A stretch of 64,000 nt of DNA from Abiotrophia sp938010525 (GCF_938010525.1 NZ_CALLVK010000021.1:252823-316822); one strand, 5' to 3'; counted from the first letter of the stretch, positions 18,135 through 25,879 are shown. Made by a program: numbers and translations. Notes: generated from the letters alone by a model not told the origin.

Positions 18135-19540
18135 GTCATTTCCTCCCATTCAAAACCATGATTAGCAGTCAAATCTTTGAACCACCAGCCGGATTTCTTG
18201 ACGGTCCGAGTCTGGGTATGAATATCGTTAGAGATTAAGCCATAGCGATTCTTGTAGGCATTGAGCCAGGACCAACCATCGACTGGTGTCCAGACATGGT
18301 AGCCAAAGCAGTTAGCCCCTTCTTGCATGGCCCGGTTAAGCCAGTAGAGATGTTCGCTAAAGAACTGAATCCGATACTGATCCTGGATAACGCCTGTTTG
18401 ATCCAGATAGCGCTCCTCACGCGAAACGCCAATCCCATTCTCAGAGACAAACCAAGGAATATTATCATAATTATCTTGAAGGTTCTTAGCAATATCATAA
18501 AGAGCTTGAGGATAGATTTCCCAGCCCTTGTCCACATTCATACGACGGCCTGGCATTTGATAGTCGTTAAAGTAGCGTTGTGGCATCCAATCAACGGTTA
18601 AGCTGTTAGGCGAGATTTCGGGAGCCTTAACCCGATGAGGGTGGTAGTAGTTAACCCCGATATAATCCACACGATTGTCGCGGATAATGGCTAGCTCTTC
18701 TGGCGTCGATTCCCACAATACTCCGTCTTTAGCCAGAATGGCCACTAATTCCTCTGGAAAATGTCCCTTAACTGAAGCATCTAAGAAGAGGCGGTTGACA
18801 AATAAGTTGGCAAAATGTGCTGCTGCCAAATCTTCTTCAGCTTGGCTAGCAGGATAAGCCGGTGTCAGGTTAAGGGCAATGGTGACCCGACCTGCTGGAT
18901 TTTGATTGATTTGGCGGTAGGCTTGAATGGCCTTGGCAGAGGCTAATTGTAGGTTATAGGCCACTTGCACAGCCTTCTTGCCATCTACTAACATAGGATA
19001 GTGGAAACCATAGAGATACTGGCCTTCTACGACTACCATAGGTTCATTGAAGGTCATCCAATCGGTCACACGATCACCAAAACACTCAAAGGCCCGGCGC
19101 GCAAATTTCACAAAAAGCTCTACGACATGCTTGGACTCCCAACCACCGTAACGCTCATAGAGTTCGATCGGTAAATCAAAGTGGTGAAGGTTGATAATTG
19201 GCCGAATGCCGGCAGCCAAGAGGGCATCAATGACCCGGTTGTAGTAAGCTAGCCCTTCTGGATTCAAGGTACCTTCCTCTAAATCATCAATCAAGCGGGT
19301 CCATTGAATGGAGGTCCGCAAACTATTAAACCCTAAGTCCTTGAATAGGGCGATATCAGACTCATATAAATGGTAGAAATCGGATGTCGCATCCGGCCCT
19401 ACATAGCGGAAGAAATCTTCCGGCTTGGTATCATAATGATAATCGAATACATTGACATGGGGCTTATGGAATCGCCCTTCATTTTGTGGACCAGAGGTTG
19501 CCCCGCCCCACCAAAAATCTACTGGAAATGTTACTTTCAT
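18131..19540 (-). CDS. Glycoside hydrolase family 1 beta-glycosidase
   Basis: A retaining beta-glycosidase with the acid/base Glu in MTFNEPMVVVEGQ and the nucleophile Glu in VSENGIGVSREER. Length 469 is normal and there is no signal peptide. The phosphate-binding positions of 6-phospho-beta-glycosidases (Ser, Lys, Tyr in LacG) read Ser424, Asn431, Tyr433 here, so the Lys is missing. That, and the neighbouring ABC rather than PTS uptake, points to a non-phosphorylated substrate. I chose the ATG at 19540 (GAGG eight bases upstream; a GTG at 19549 is too close). Given the GH92 neighbour, core Man-beta-1,4-GlcNAc or a beta-galactoside is possible; this is inference. Confidence 0.9.
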   Translation of the reverse strand: MKVTFPVDFWWGGATSGPQNEGRFHKPHVNVFDYHYDTKPEDFFRYVGPDATSDFYHLYESDIALFKDLGFNSLRTSIQWTRLIDDLEEGTLNPEGLAYYNRVIDALLAAGIRPIINLHHFDLPIELYERYGGWESKHVVELFVKFARRAFECFGDRVTDWMTFNEPMVVVEGQYLYGFHYPMLVDGKKAVQVAYNLQLASAKAIQAYRQINQNPAGRVTIALNLTPAYPASQAEEDLAAAHFANLFVNRLFLDASVKGHFPEELVAILAKDGVLWESTPEELAIIRDNRVDYIGVNYYHPHRVKAPEISPNSLTVDWMPQRYFNDYQMPGRRMNVDKGWEIYPQALYDIAKNLQDNYDNIPWFVSENGIGVSREERYLDQTGVIQDQYRIQFFSEHLYWLNRAMQEGANCFGYHVWTPVDGWSWLNAYKNRYGLISNDIHTQTRTVKKSGWWFKDLTANHGFEWEEMT

Positions 19541-19558
19541 CGTCATCACCTCACCCTT

Positions 19559-19564
19559 ATTATA
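19559..19564 (-). promoter_or_regulatory. Extended -10 of the GH1-ROK operon promoter
   Basis: TGCTATAAT on the minus strand; no good -35, consistent with activation. Confidence 0.65.
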
Positions 19565-19582
19565 GCATGACCCTGACTGTAC

Positions 19583-19614
19583 AAAATATAGACCTTTTGC
19601 AACAAACTATAGGC
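19583..19614 (-). promoter_or_regulatory. Direct repeat, probable response-regulator site of the GH1-ROK operon
   Basis: CTATA-core repeats (plus strand AAAATATAGA and AAACTATAGG) with their TATAG cores at 19587 and 19608, 21 bp apart, matching the pair before the importer operon. The distance to the -10 differs from that promoter by 11 bp, about one helical turn. Confidence 0.6.
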
Positions 19615-19700
19615 TTATCTTAAAGCGCGCCAAACGGATTCATAAACAGCCTACCCTCCGCCCCAGAGAACCATCACCTTATTGCGGCAATTTTTTACAC

Positions 19701-19724
19701 CGAGTTGTGGTTAACCACAACTCG
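19701..19724. repeat. Perfect 24-bp palindrome, copy 1 of a dispersed intergenic element
   Basis: The centre GTTGTGGTTAACCACAAC lies in a perfect 12+12 palindrome. A near-identical core recurs at 52131-52152. The 19550-19897 interval otherwise holds only the GH1 promoter elements and the terminator at 19862. Confidence 0.7.
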
Positions 19725-19861
19725 AGTCAAAATCGTGACCAAACAAGAAAGTTATATAAGACAAAAAGGATGCCTCTATATCAAGTAGGCCTGGATAAAA
19801 TGTCTCTCATTTCGCCAAAAATCTTTTCCCTAAAAATTCTCTAGCTTGCCCCTTTAGACAG

Positions 19862-19888
19862 AAAAAGGCGAGAGACCTAAGTCTCCCA
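19862..19888 (-). terminator. Terminator after the gene remnant
   Basis: Minus-strand GGTGGGAGAC-TTAG-GTCTCTCGCC followed by TTTTTC. Confidence 0.8.
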
Positions 19889-19897
19889 CCTCTTGGC

Positions 19898-20173
19898 TTA
19901 AAACCAAGCAAATAAGTCTTTCATTTGTCGGCTAAGTGATTCTATTTCTCTAGCAGGAATCACTTCTAAAGGCAACAAGGCCTTAGCCGCGTTCACTGCT
20001 TTTTGAATGGATGGATATAAGGTGGATGTTGGGAAGAGAGACATCAAGTTTTCCCCACGGTTGATGAGGGCCTTGAAATCATTTAAGACCTTGTCTTTGT
20101 TGGTTGTCCCGTTGAGACGACGCAACTCCCCATAGAGGCTCCAACGAGCCCCTTCTTTCTGGGCGGGGTATGA
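19898..20173 (-). pseudogene. Probable 5'-truncated gene remnant, function unknown
   Basis: The frame is open from just after a stop at 20174-20176 to 19898, about 91 codons, but has no ATG and no ribosome site; only a TTG at 20125 could start a 75-residue product. The sequence (ARWSLYGELRRLNGTTNKDK to the end RQMKDLFAWF) is charged, helical and soluble, and reads like the C-terminal end of a longer protein. It keeps its terminator. I do not recognise the family. It could also be a small real gene with a TTG start. Confidence 0.4.
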
Positions 20174-20203
20174 TTAAGTAAAGCAGTCCTTTCTTGAAAC
20201 ATA

Positions 20204-20241
20204 AAAGTAGCGCTGTTCTTCTGTCAGAACAGCGCTACTTT
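20204..20241 (-). terminator. Terminator of the marR gene
   Basis: Perfect 16-bp stem (AAAGTAGCGCTGTTCT and complement) with a six-base loop, followed by a T-rich stretch on the minus strand. Confidence 0.85.
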
Positions 20242-20263
20242 ATTAAAAATGGATGGAAATCGC

Positions 20264-20689
20264 CTATGATTGATCGAAATTTATTTTCTTGAGTAGGCTG
20301 CTAAGCCCTTGCAACTCCTCTTCGCTTAAGTTACCAAATACTTTATCAAGTTTGGCTACGTGAACAGGGAAAATCTCTCGCATCAAGTCAAAACCTGATG
20401 GACTTAGGCTAATATAAGCTACCCTTCTATCCTTAGCATCAATTCTCCGTTGAACAAGCCCCTTTTTTTCTAGCTGATTAATGACATAAGTTGTCGATGA
20501 GGAAGAAATCAGAATCTTCTTAGCAATTTGCTGTACAGGGTACTCCCCTTTAGACCAGAGCAATTCTAAAACACCAAACTCTGTCGAATTAAGCCCGTAA
20601 CTACTGACGTCATTCTTTAAAAATTGTGTCAGTTGGCCACTGGTCCGCATAAGTCCCACAACCACTTTCAAAGCTAATTCTTGATGCAT
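20264..20689 (-). CDS. MarR family transcriptional regulator
   Basis: 141-residue winged-helix protein: GEYPVQQIAKKILISSSSTTYVINQLEKKGLVQRR as the DNA-binding helices, then the wing DRRVAYISLSPSG. Start ATG 20689 with GGAGG upstream. It is divergent from hxlR across a 147-bp spacer that carries an inverted repeat over its own -35/-10 region, so autorepression is likely. No drug pump or oxidoreductase is adjacent; targets are elsewhere or lost. Confidence 0.9.
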   Translation of the reverse strand: MHQELALKVVVGLMRTSGQLTQFLKNDVSSYGLNSTEFGVLELLWSKGEYPVQQIAKKILISSSSTTYVINQLEKKGLVQRRIDAKDRRVAYISLSPSGFDLMREIFPVHVAKLDKVFGNLSEEELQGLSSLLKKINFDQS

Positions 20690-20721
20690 AGGCCAACCTC
20701 CTCATTTTTTCTTAAGGTCTC

Positions 20722-20751
20722 ATTATAACAAGTCTTGTTTTTTTAAACAAG
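20722..20751 (-). promoter_or_regulatory. marR promoter with overlapping inverted-repeat operator
   Basis: -10 TATAAT (20722-20727) and -35 TTGTTT at 17 bp. CTTGTTT-N4-AAACAAG (20734-20751) overlaps the -35 and spacer, a typical MarR autoregulatory site. Confidence 0.65.
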
Positions 20752-20765
20752 AGAAATATTTATAC

Positions 20766-20794
20766 TTGACCTTTTAAATATAACTTTATACACT
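20766..20794 (+). promoter_or_regulatory. hxlR promoter
   Basis: TTGACC, 17-bp spacer, TACACT, about 45 bp before the ATG. Confidence 0.7.
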
Positions 20795-20836
20795 GTATTA
20801 AGTATCAAAAATAATTATGTAAAGGACTTAATAGAT

Positions 20837-21175
20837 ATGGCACGCTTCAGCAGTGACAAACTCCCTACTTGCCCCTTTGTTGTTACCCAAAAAGTTCTCT
20901 CTGGCAAATGGAGTATTCTCATCCTCCACGCCCTTGAGCAAGGTCCTAAACGCTTTAATGTTCTCCACCGTGAATTATCTGGAATCACTCAAGCTACCCT
21001 CACTAAACAATTACGTCAGTTGGAAGAAGATGGCATCATTATCCGCAAGGCCTATCCTCAGATTCCACCTAAGGTAGAATATCAACTATCCGCTATCGGC
21101 ATGGAATTTCGTTTAGTGCTTCAACAATTGGGGGCCTGGGGGAACAAGTATATCCATTTCCTTAAAACTCAATAA
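20837..21175 (+). CDS. HxlR family (DUF24) winged-helix regulator
   Basis: 112 residues with the family N-terminal Cys12 in TCPFVVTQKVLSGKWSILIL, the residue that senses electrophiles or oxidants in HypR and YodB. The winged helix follows (RFNVLHRELSGITQATLTKQLRQLEEDGII, then PPKVEYQLS). Divergent from marR; no enzyme gene is next to it, so the regulon is unknown. Confidence 0.9.
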   Translation: MARFSSDKLPTCPFVVTQKVLSGKWSILILHALEQGPKRFNVLHRELSGITQATLTKQLRQLEEDGIIIRKAYPQIPPKVEYQLSAIGMEFRLVLQQLGAWGNKYIHFLKTQ

Positions 21176-21179
21176 TAAA

Positions 21180-21858
21180 GAATAAGCGTGTTGACTTCCC
21201 CAAGTCAACACGCTTTTCTCATAATGATAGACGCGTCAAAATAGAAAAGTATTCGGTAAGCCCCTAAACTTCCTATTTGACTGAAGATGCTCCACCCAAC
21301 TGTACTTTTACCTTCCCCTAAAGGGAAAAGTACTAACTGAGCCATCTATCATCAATAGTAACCAATAATTAAAAAGGTTGCGCTAGCCTGTTGCTAGCTG
21401 TGGTACCTTGACTATCTGACCAAGATCCCTCAATCTTAGTGGTCTATGATAGGTGCCAAGGCGAGGTATCTTCCGCCTCTTCAAAAGGCAACCTCAGATA
21501 ATGTGATCAACGGGAGAAAGTCTCCACTCCATCCGAATAATGAGTTCACTATTCATTGCAACTAGCAAATAGTGGCTATCACTTGTCCCGCCTCTCTCGC
21601 CTACTCACATATTTTGTCACCATTTACAACGCGCCGCAGTTGCTTGACAAAGTTAGTTTCTGTTAGCCGATCTCGCCCTCGGGCGAGAAAAAGAACCATA
21701 AGTAGCTAAAGATTTAGGTTTCTACCAAACAAGTGATTGAAGTAATTGATATCACCCGTTGTCACGATCATCCTAAATTCGAAATGACTCATAGTAAAAG
21801 AACTACTTCCCCTCTGTTCTAAAAGCAGTCGCTTAAAGCACTTAGTTATCTCGAATTC
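21180..21858 (-). ncRNA. Candidate large structured non-coding RNA, about 680 nt
   Basis: No ORF of 60 codons or more lies on either strand here, yet a near-consensus promoter points in from 21893 and a strong terminator closes the unit. Read on the minus strand, hairpins follow one another: CTCGCCCGAGGGCGAG (21670-21687); TTTGTCA/TGACAAA (near 21612-21653); CACTATT/AATAGTG (21547-21574); GAGGT/ACCTC enclosing GCC/GGC; CTTG-CTATC/GATAG-CAAG enclosing GACC-AAGAT/ATCTT-GTC (21405-21460); GCTAGC-AACAG-GCTAGC (21383-21399); and GTACTTTT/AAAAGTAC (21301-21332). tmRNA tag, RNase P core motifs and T-box core are absent. Size and ornateness recall the ROOL/GOLLD classes, but I cannot assign it by eye. 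Confidence 0.6.
21184..21215. terminator. Bidirectional terminator between hxlR and the minus-strand RNA candidate
   Basis: Perfect 14-bp stem (AAGCGTGTTGACTT and complement) with a CCCC loop. T-rich tracts follow on both sides, so it can end hxlR and the opposing transcript. Confidence 0.85.
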
Positions 21859-21864
21859 GAAATA

Positions 21865-21893
21865 ATTATATCACGTCAATGACATTCGGTCAA
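21865..21893 (-). promoter_or_regulatory. Strong sigma-A promoter of the structured RNA candidate
   Basis: TTGACC (21888-21893), 17-bp spacer, extended -10 TGATATAAT (TATAAT at 21865-21870). One of the best promoter matches in the window. The AT-rich stretch 21900-22150 upstream shows no gene. Confidence 0.8.
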
Positions 21894-22151
21894 TACATTG
21901 ATTTTCATAATCTTTTCCTAAATAAATAGAGATTCGTTTCGCTAAATATTCGGAATAACCTGAACTTTCTTAGAATATTCTCTAAATGTATTCTTATTTT
22001 TATTCACAACTTAATAATAGCTCCTATTTTATATGTTTTCTTTCGCCTTTTATAAGATAAATAGCTATTTATACCCTATATTTTTTATTTATCCTGCCTA
22101 TTCATAGTTAAAAACTATAGATACTCCTATAAAATCAGTATAGCCAGATGA

Positions 22152-22181
22152 TTGACCCTAGCCCGCTTTAGCCCTTACAAT
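22152..22181 (+). promoter_or_regulatory. metA promoter
   Basis: TTGACC, 18-bp spacer, TACAAT, about 53 bp before the start codon. No T-box or SAM riboswitch is seen in the short leader. Confidence 0.6.
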
Positions 22182-22233
22182 AAGAGAAAAGCTCCTTTAC
22201 TTGATAGGAGTGATCACGTAAGGAGGTTGCCCT

Positions 22234-23157
22234 TTGCCTATTCGTATTGCTGATGGCCTACCCGCCAAACAAGAATTACTTCATGAAGGTATCCAGGTCA
22301 TGGAAGAGCAGACCGCACAGCGCCAGGATATTCGCCCGCTTAAAATTTTGCTCCTCAATCTCATGCCCAAAAAAGAAGAAACTGAACTTCAATTTCTACG
22401 CCTTCTAGGTAGCCAACCTCTACAAATTGAAGTCGACTTCCTCCAAATGTCGAGCCGTAAATCCAGTCACACCAATGCCTCGCACTTGGAGAAATTCTAC
22501 TATCAATTTAATCAAATCCAAGACCGCTATTATGATGGCTTAATCGTGACGGGAGCTCCAGTAGAGCACCTCGACTTCGAAGACGTCACCTACTGGTCAG
22601 AACTCCAAAGCATCTTCGACTGGTCTAAAAGCCATGTCTTCTCTTGCCTCCATATCTGCTGGGGGGCGCAAGCGCGACTCTATAACGACTATGGCATAGC
22701 TAAGCATACCCTACCTATTAAGCTTTTTGGTATTTTTAGTCATGCCCTGACCCAGCGCCACCATCCTCTAACGCGTGGTCTAGACGACACTTTCTTAGCG
22801 CCACAATCGCGCCACACGGGTATCGATGAAGCTAAACTGGCCCAGCACCCAGAGCTGGATGTGTTGGCTACCGCGCCTGAAACGGGGACCCTATTGGCCG
22901 CTTCTAAGGATAATCGACAAATTTTTGTCACGGGTCACATGGAATACGATGCCTTGACTTTAGATCAGGAATATCGTCGGGATTTAGGTTCTAATCCTCA
23001 AGTCTGCCTGCCTCTGAACTACTATCCTCAAGATCAAGCAGATTTACCACCCCAACATCGTTGGCGATCTAGCGCTTATCTTTTCTTCCATAATTGGCTG
23101 AACTTGGTTTATCAACAAACACCTTATGATTTAACCACGCTTGATGACCAAGCTTAA
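22234..23157 (+). CDS. metA: Homoserine O-acyltransferase MetA, predicted acetyl-CoA specific
   Basis: First committed step of methionine synthesis: acylation of homoserine. The catalytic triad is intact: Cys142 (HICWGAQA), His235 and Glu237 (TGHMEYD). Residue 111, which sets acyl specificity in this family, is Glu (TGAPVEHLDF); Glu111 enzymes use acetyl-CoA while Gly111 enzymes such as E. coli MetA use succinyl-CoA. The product should therefore be O-acetylhomoserine, the substrate of the MetI encoded at 32059. The start is a TTG with AAGGAGG seven bases upstream, giving 307 residues and the MPIRIADGLP N-terminus usual in the family. Confidence 0.95.
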   Translation: MPIRIADGLPAKQELLHEGIQVMEEQTAQRQDIRPLKILLLNLMPKKEETELQFLRLLGSQPLQIEVDFLQMSSRKSSHTNASHLEKFYYQFNQIQDRYYDGLIVTGAPVEHLDFEDVTYWSELQSIFDWSKSHVFSCLHICWGAQARLYNDYGIAKHTLPIKLFGIFSHALTQRHHPLTRGLDDTFLAPQSRHTGIDEAKLAQHPELDVLATAPETGTLLAASKDNRQIFVTGHMEYDALTLDQEYRRDLGSNPQVCLPLNYYPQDQADLPPQHRWRSSAYLFFHNWLNLVYQQTPYDLTTLDDQA

Positions 23158-23182
23158 AAATAAGACCTCCAAACACAGCAAG

Positions 23183-23212
23183 AGCCCTCCCCTAAGTGGG
23201 AGGGCTGCTTTT
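23183..23212. terminator. Terminator between metA and the convergent secreted-protein gene
   Basis: AGCCCTCCC and GGGAGGGCT pair around CTAAGT, then GCTTTTT on the plus strand. Confidence 0.85.
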
Positions 23213-23217
23213 TGTGC

Positions 23218-24567
23218 TTATTTAAGGACAGTCCCGTCTGCTAAGGTGATGGTGTGTCCATTGAAGTTGATAGTGCCTTTGTTGGTTAAGCTAGTCAAGG
23301 TGACATCCCCAGTTAAGTTCCAAGTCGCCCCTTCTTCTACTGTGACCACTGCATTATCCGCAACCGACCTACCACCATCTGCGTTATCGACGATTTTGAT
23401 GGTGCCGGTAAAGTTGGTACCTTTGCCTAAGGTTAAATTCAAGGTAGAGATGGTATCGACCTCAATTGCGCCTTCCAAGGTTTGATTATGGGTTGTCATA
23501 GTGACGTTAGCGCCATTGGCCCCGGCAGTCCCCCAACCATGGCTAGCATCATTCCCTAAGACAGCTAAGAGACGGCCTTCTGTATCCAGGTTTTTGATAG
23601 TCACGTTGGTTAAGTTAATGTCAGCATGCGTGTTGGTGACATAGATTAAATCGCCATTCTTGCTAATCAAGTTGCCATCCGTCATGGTGAAGGCGGCCTT
23701 ACCGACTTCCGCATCCCCAGACATAGACTGGTAAATCATGACATTATGGACATTGGTATCAGAGCTGCTACCTTTGGTATCACTCATATTGCCTTCAACT
23801 GTCGCATTCTCTAAGGTAATAGAGTTTTGACCTTCGATTACTAGGGCTTCAGAGTTCTGAGCTGTGAAGGTCCCATTTTTAGCTGTAATATTGGCCGTTG
23901 AGTAAATGGCTGGTGAGTTGTAACCTTTAGAAGTATAGGTCCCGCCATCAACCACTACTCTACCACCACCCCGGTCTGACCGGACAGCTGCTGCTGAGTT
24001 CCCGGCTGTCTCGACGGTCAAGTTGGTCGCATTCATAGTCGCGCCCCCTGTCGTCTGAATCCCTCCAGAGTTATCGGCTGTGGTTATAATGGTCGTATCC
24101 GCTACATTCACTGTCGTGCCTTGGCCATAGGAGAAAATCCCATTACCGTTTTGAGCGCTGGTATTAACGGTCGCGTCTTTGATGGTTACGCTAGCGCCGT
24201 CTGTTGCTAGTAAGCCGGCATTCATTCCGTAGAAGTCACCATCTTCTGTGTTAGAGCTTGCTCCTGCTGTTTTATCCACTTTGATGCCTGTTAAGGTAAC
24301 TTTGGCATTGGTTACTCTGAGGGCATTTTCATCATCACCAGTAGAGCTATACTGACTATCGGTCGCAGTACCGTCCTCGCTAATCTCAGTAGCAGTCGTC
24401 CCTTGATTAACGGTGCCAGATCCACCAAATCCTCCGCCTGGAGGTGCTTGAGGTGGTGCCGCCTGAACTTGAACAAGTGGGGTATTAAGCGTCAGCGTCA
24501 TGAGACTGGCTTGCGCTAAGATAAAAGCAGAAGTAATGAGTGCGGCAATTTTATGTAGTTTTTTCAT
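23218..24567 (-). CDS. Secreted beta-helix-like protein of unknown function
   Basis: 449 residues with a signal peptide (about 1-35, MKKLHKIAALITSAFILAQ), a Pro/Gly linker (APPQAPPGGGFGGSG) and about 380 residues of short, Asn/Thr/Gly-rich repeats such as VTIKDATVNTSAQNGNGIFS and ITAKNGTFTAQNSEALVIEG, the pattern of a right-handed parallel beta-helix. There is no LPXTG, lipobox or membrane anchor, so it should be released or held non-covalently. No catalytic motif is recognised; an adhesin or glycan-binding role is possible. ATG 24567 has AAAGG nine bases upstream; the ATG at 24576 abuts the ribosome site. Confidence 0.7.
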   Translation of the reverse strand: MKKLHKIAALITSAFILAQASLMTLTLNTPLVQVQAAPPQAPPGGGFGGSGTVNQGTTATEISEDGTATDSQYSSTGDDENALRVTNAKVTLTGIKVDKTAGASSNTEDGDFYGMNAGLLATDGASVTIKDATVNTSAQNGNGIFSYGQGTTVNVADTTIITTADNSGGIQTTGGATMNATNLTVETAGNSAAAVRSDRGGGRVVVDGGTYTSKGYNSPAIYSTANITAKNGTFTAQNSEALVIEGQNSITLENATVEGNMSDTKGSSSDTNVHNVMIYQSMSGDAEVGKAAFTMTDGNLISKNGDLIYVTNTHADINLTNVTIKNLDTEGRLLAVLGNDASHGWGTAGANGANVTMTTHNQTLEGAIEVDTISTLNLTLGKGTNFTGTIKIVDNADGGRSVADNAVVTVEEGATWNLTGDVTLTSLTNKGTINFNGHTITLADGTVLK

Positions 24568-24677
24568 CTTAATCATCCTTTCGTCAACTCTTTTGTTTTA
24601 GTTGATAGCTTAAGTATAGGATGCTTACTTAAAATCTACTTAAAGCCATAAAAACTTTTTTGACTTATTCAAGGCCA

Positions 24678-24708
24678 AGAAAAAATGCCGACAGAATCGG
24701 CATTTTCG
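24678..24708 (-). terminator. Terminator of the nucleotidyltransferase-nahK operon
   Basis: Minus-strand ATGCCGA-TTCTG-TCGGCAT followed by TTTTT. Confidence 0.85.
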
Positions 24709-24726
24709 AGTCTAATTTAGTTGTTA

Positions 24727-25854
24727 TTAGCGACTTTGAGCCGCGCGCGCTACAATGGCTTTGAGTTCAGGCCATTGAGCTTCCATCTGAGCCACTAAGG
24801 TCAACTGGGTAGCTGTCCGATCCAAATTCTGGCCTGGACGGCTGGTGCCATAATAGACGTCGCCATTGAGGTAGTCGGTTAGGAAACGAATCCCCTGCTC
24901 CAAGGTAATGACCCGTGCTCCCCAAGGTAGCAATTCGATTTCTAAGGTGGTGAGGCGATCCCCCATCCCCTTCAAAAAGCCGCGCGTATAGACTTCAAAT
25001 AAATGGGCATCAAATTGGACCTTGCTCAAATCTGCCTCGTCTTCCGCATTATGGTTGGCCCCAAAGCGAATGGCATCCCCATAATCGAAGAGCACCAGAC
25101 CTGGCATAATGGTATCCAAGTCTACGATACAGAGGGCCTGGCCAGTGCTAGCATCCATGAGAATATTATTGAGTTTGGTATCATTGTGGGTCACTCGTAG
25201 AGGCAATTGGCCTGCATCTAACAAGTCATAGAGCAGGTAGCAATCAGATTTGCGAGCTCGTACAAAATCAATCCAATCTTGAACCTCTGCTACGCGACCA
25301 GCCCGATCTTGGGCGACGGCTTCTTCAAACTGAGCATAGCGATGACGGGTATCATGGAATTTGGGAATGACCTCAGTCAGTTGGCTAGCATCAAAATCGT
25401 CTAAATCAGCGGCGAAGGCCCCAAAGGCTTGGCCAGCCCGATAGAACTCGTCCTCATTGGTGACTTGTTCAATGCTGAAGCTGTCCTTAATAAACTCATA
25501 GATGCGCCAATAGGTTCCATCTTCCAAGCGCGTATAGGGTAGGCCCTCACGATTAAGCACAACCGTCAAGGTTTCCCGCTCGGGGTCGCCACCGCGGCGA
25601 CTGATAATTTCTTTCATGTAATCTGTCACGGCCAAGATATTCTGCATAAGACCGGGAACATCAGGGAAGATAGACTGGTTGATTTCTTGGAGGACGTACT
25701 CCCCTTGCCAGCCTTGATGATTCCCTTGTTGGATGCGGTAGGTTTTATTAATCAGGCCGTTGCCTAAGGGCTCTAGGGCAAGCAAGTTCCCTGGTAAATC
25801 ATAAGCTTGATAGGCCAAGTAGGCCGGCGAATCGGTCGCTAGAACGGTTGACAT
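24727..25854 (-). CDS. nahK: NahK-like sugar 1-kinase (aminoglycoside phosphotransferase fold)
   Basis: NahK phosphorylates GlcNAc/GalNAc at the anomeric position in host-glycan salvage. The 375-residue protein has the APH fold with catalytic RVTHNDTKLNNILMD, the metal-binding VDLDTIMPGLVLFDYGD and the DAIRFGANHNAEDEADLSKV stretch that I associate with NahK-type enzymes. The ATG at 25854 has AAAAGGAG upstream; an earlier ATG at 25914 would overlap the previous gene and lacks a site. It follows the nucleotidyltransferase by 25 bp, the same pairing as in bifidobacterial galacto-N-biose pathways. Other hexoses cannot be excluded. Confidence 0.75.
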   Translation of the reverse strand: MSTVLATDSPAYLAYQAYDLPGNLLALEPLGNGLINKTYRIQQGNHQGWQGEYVLQEINQSIFPDVPGLMQNILAVTDYMKEIISRRGGDPERETLTVVLNREGLPYTRLEDGTYWRIYEFIKDSFSIEQVTNEDEFYRAGQAFGAFAADLDDFDASQLTEVIPKFHDTRHRYAQFEEAVAQDRAGRVAEVQDWIDFVRARKSDCYLLYDLLDAGQLPLRVTHNDTKLNNILMDASTGQALCIVDLDTIMPGLVLFDYGDAIRFGANHNAEDEADLSKVQFDAHLFEVYTRGFLKGMGDRLTTLEIELLPWGARVITLEQGIRFLTDYLNGDVYYGTSRPGQNLDRTATQLTLVAQMEAQWPELKAIVARAAQSR

Positions 25855-25879
25855 ATGCTTCACTCCTTTTGCTACTATC

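Noticed and set aside
21403..21412. GGTACC/GTGGTACC near 21408 as a T-box core upstream of metA
   Set aside because: No flanking T-box core bases, stem I or terminator in the right place; metA has its own promoter 740 bp later.
21180..21858. RNase P RNA, tmRNA or a group II intron as identity of the structured RNA
   Set aside because: No RNase P P4 core motif, no tag-peptide frame or tRNA-like end, and no domain V-like hairpin found on either strand.
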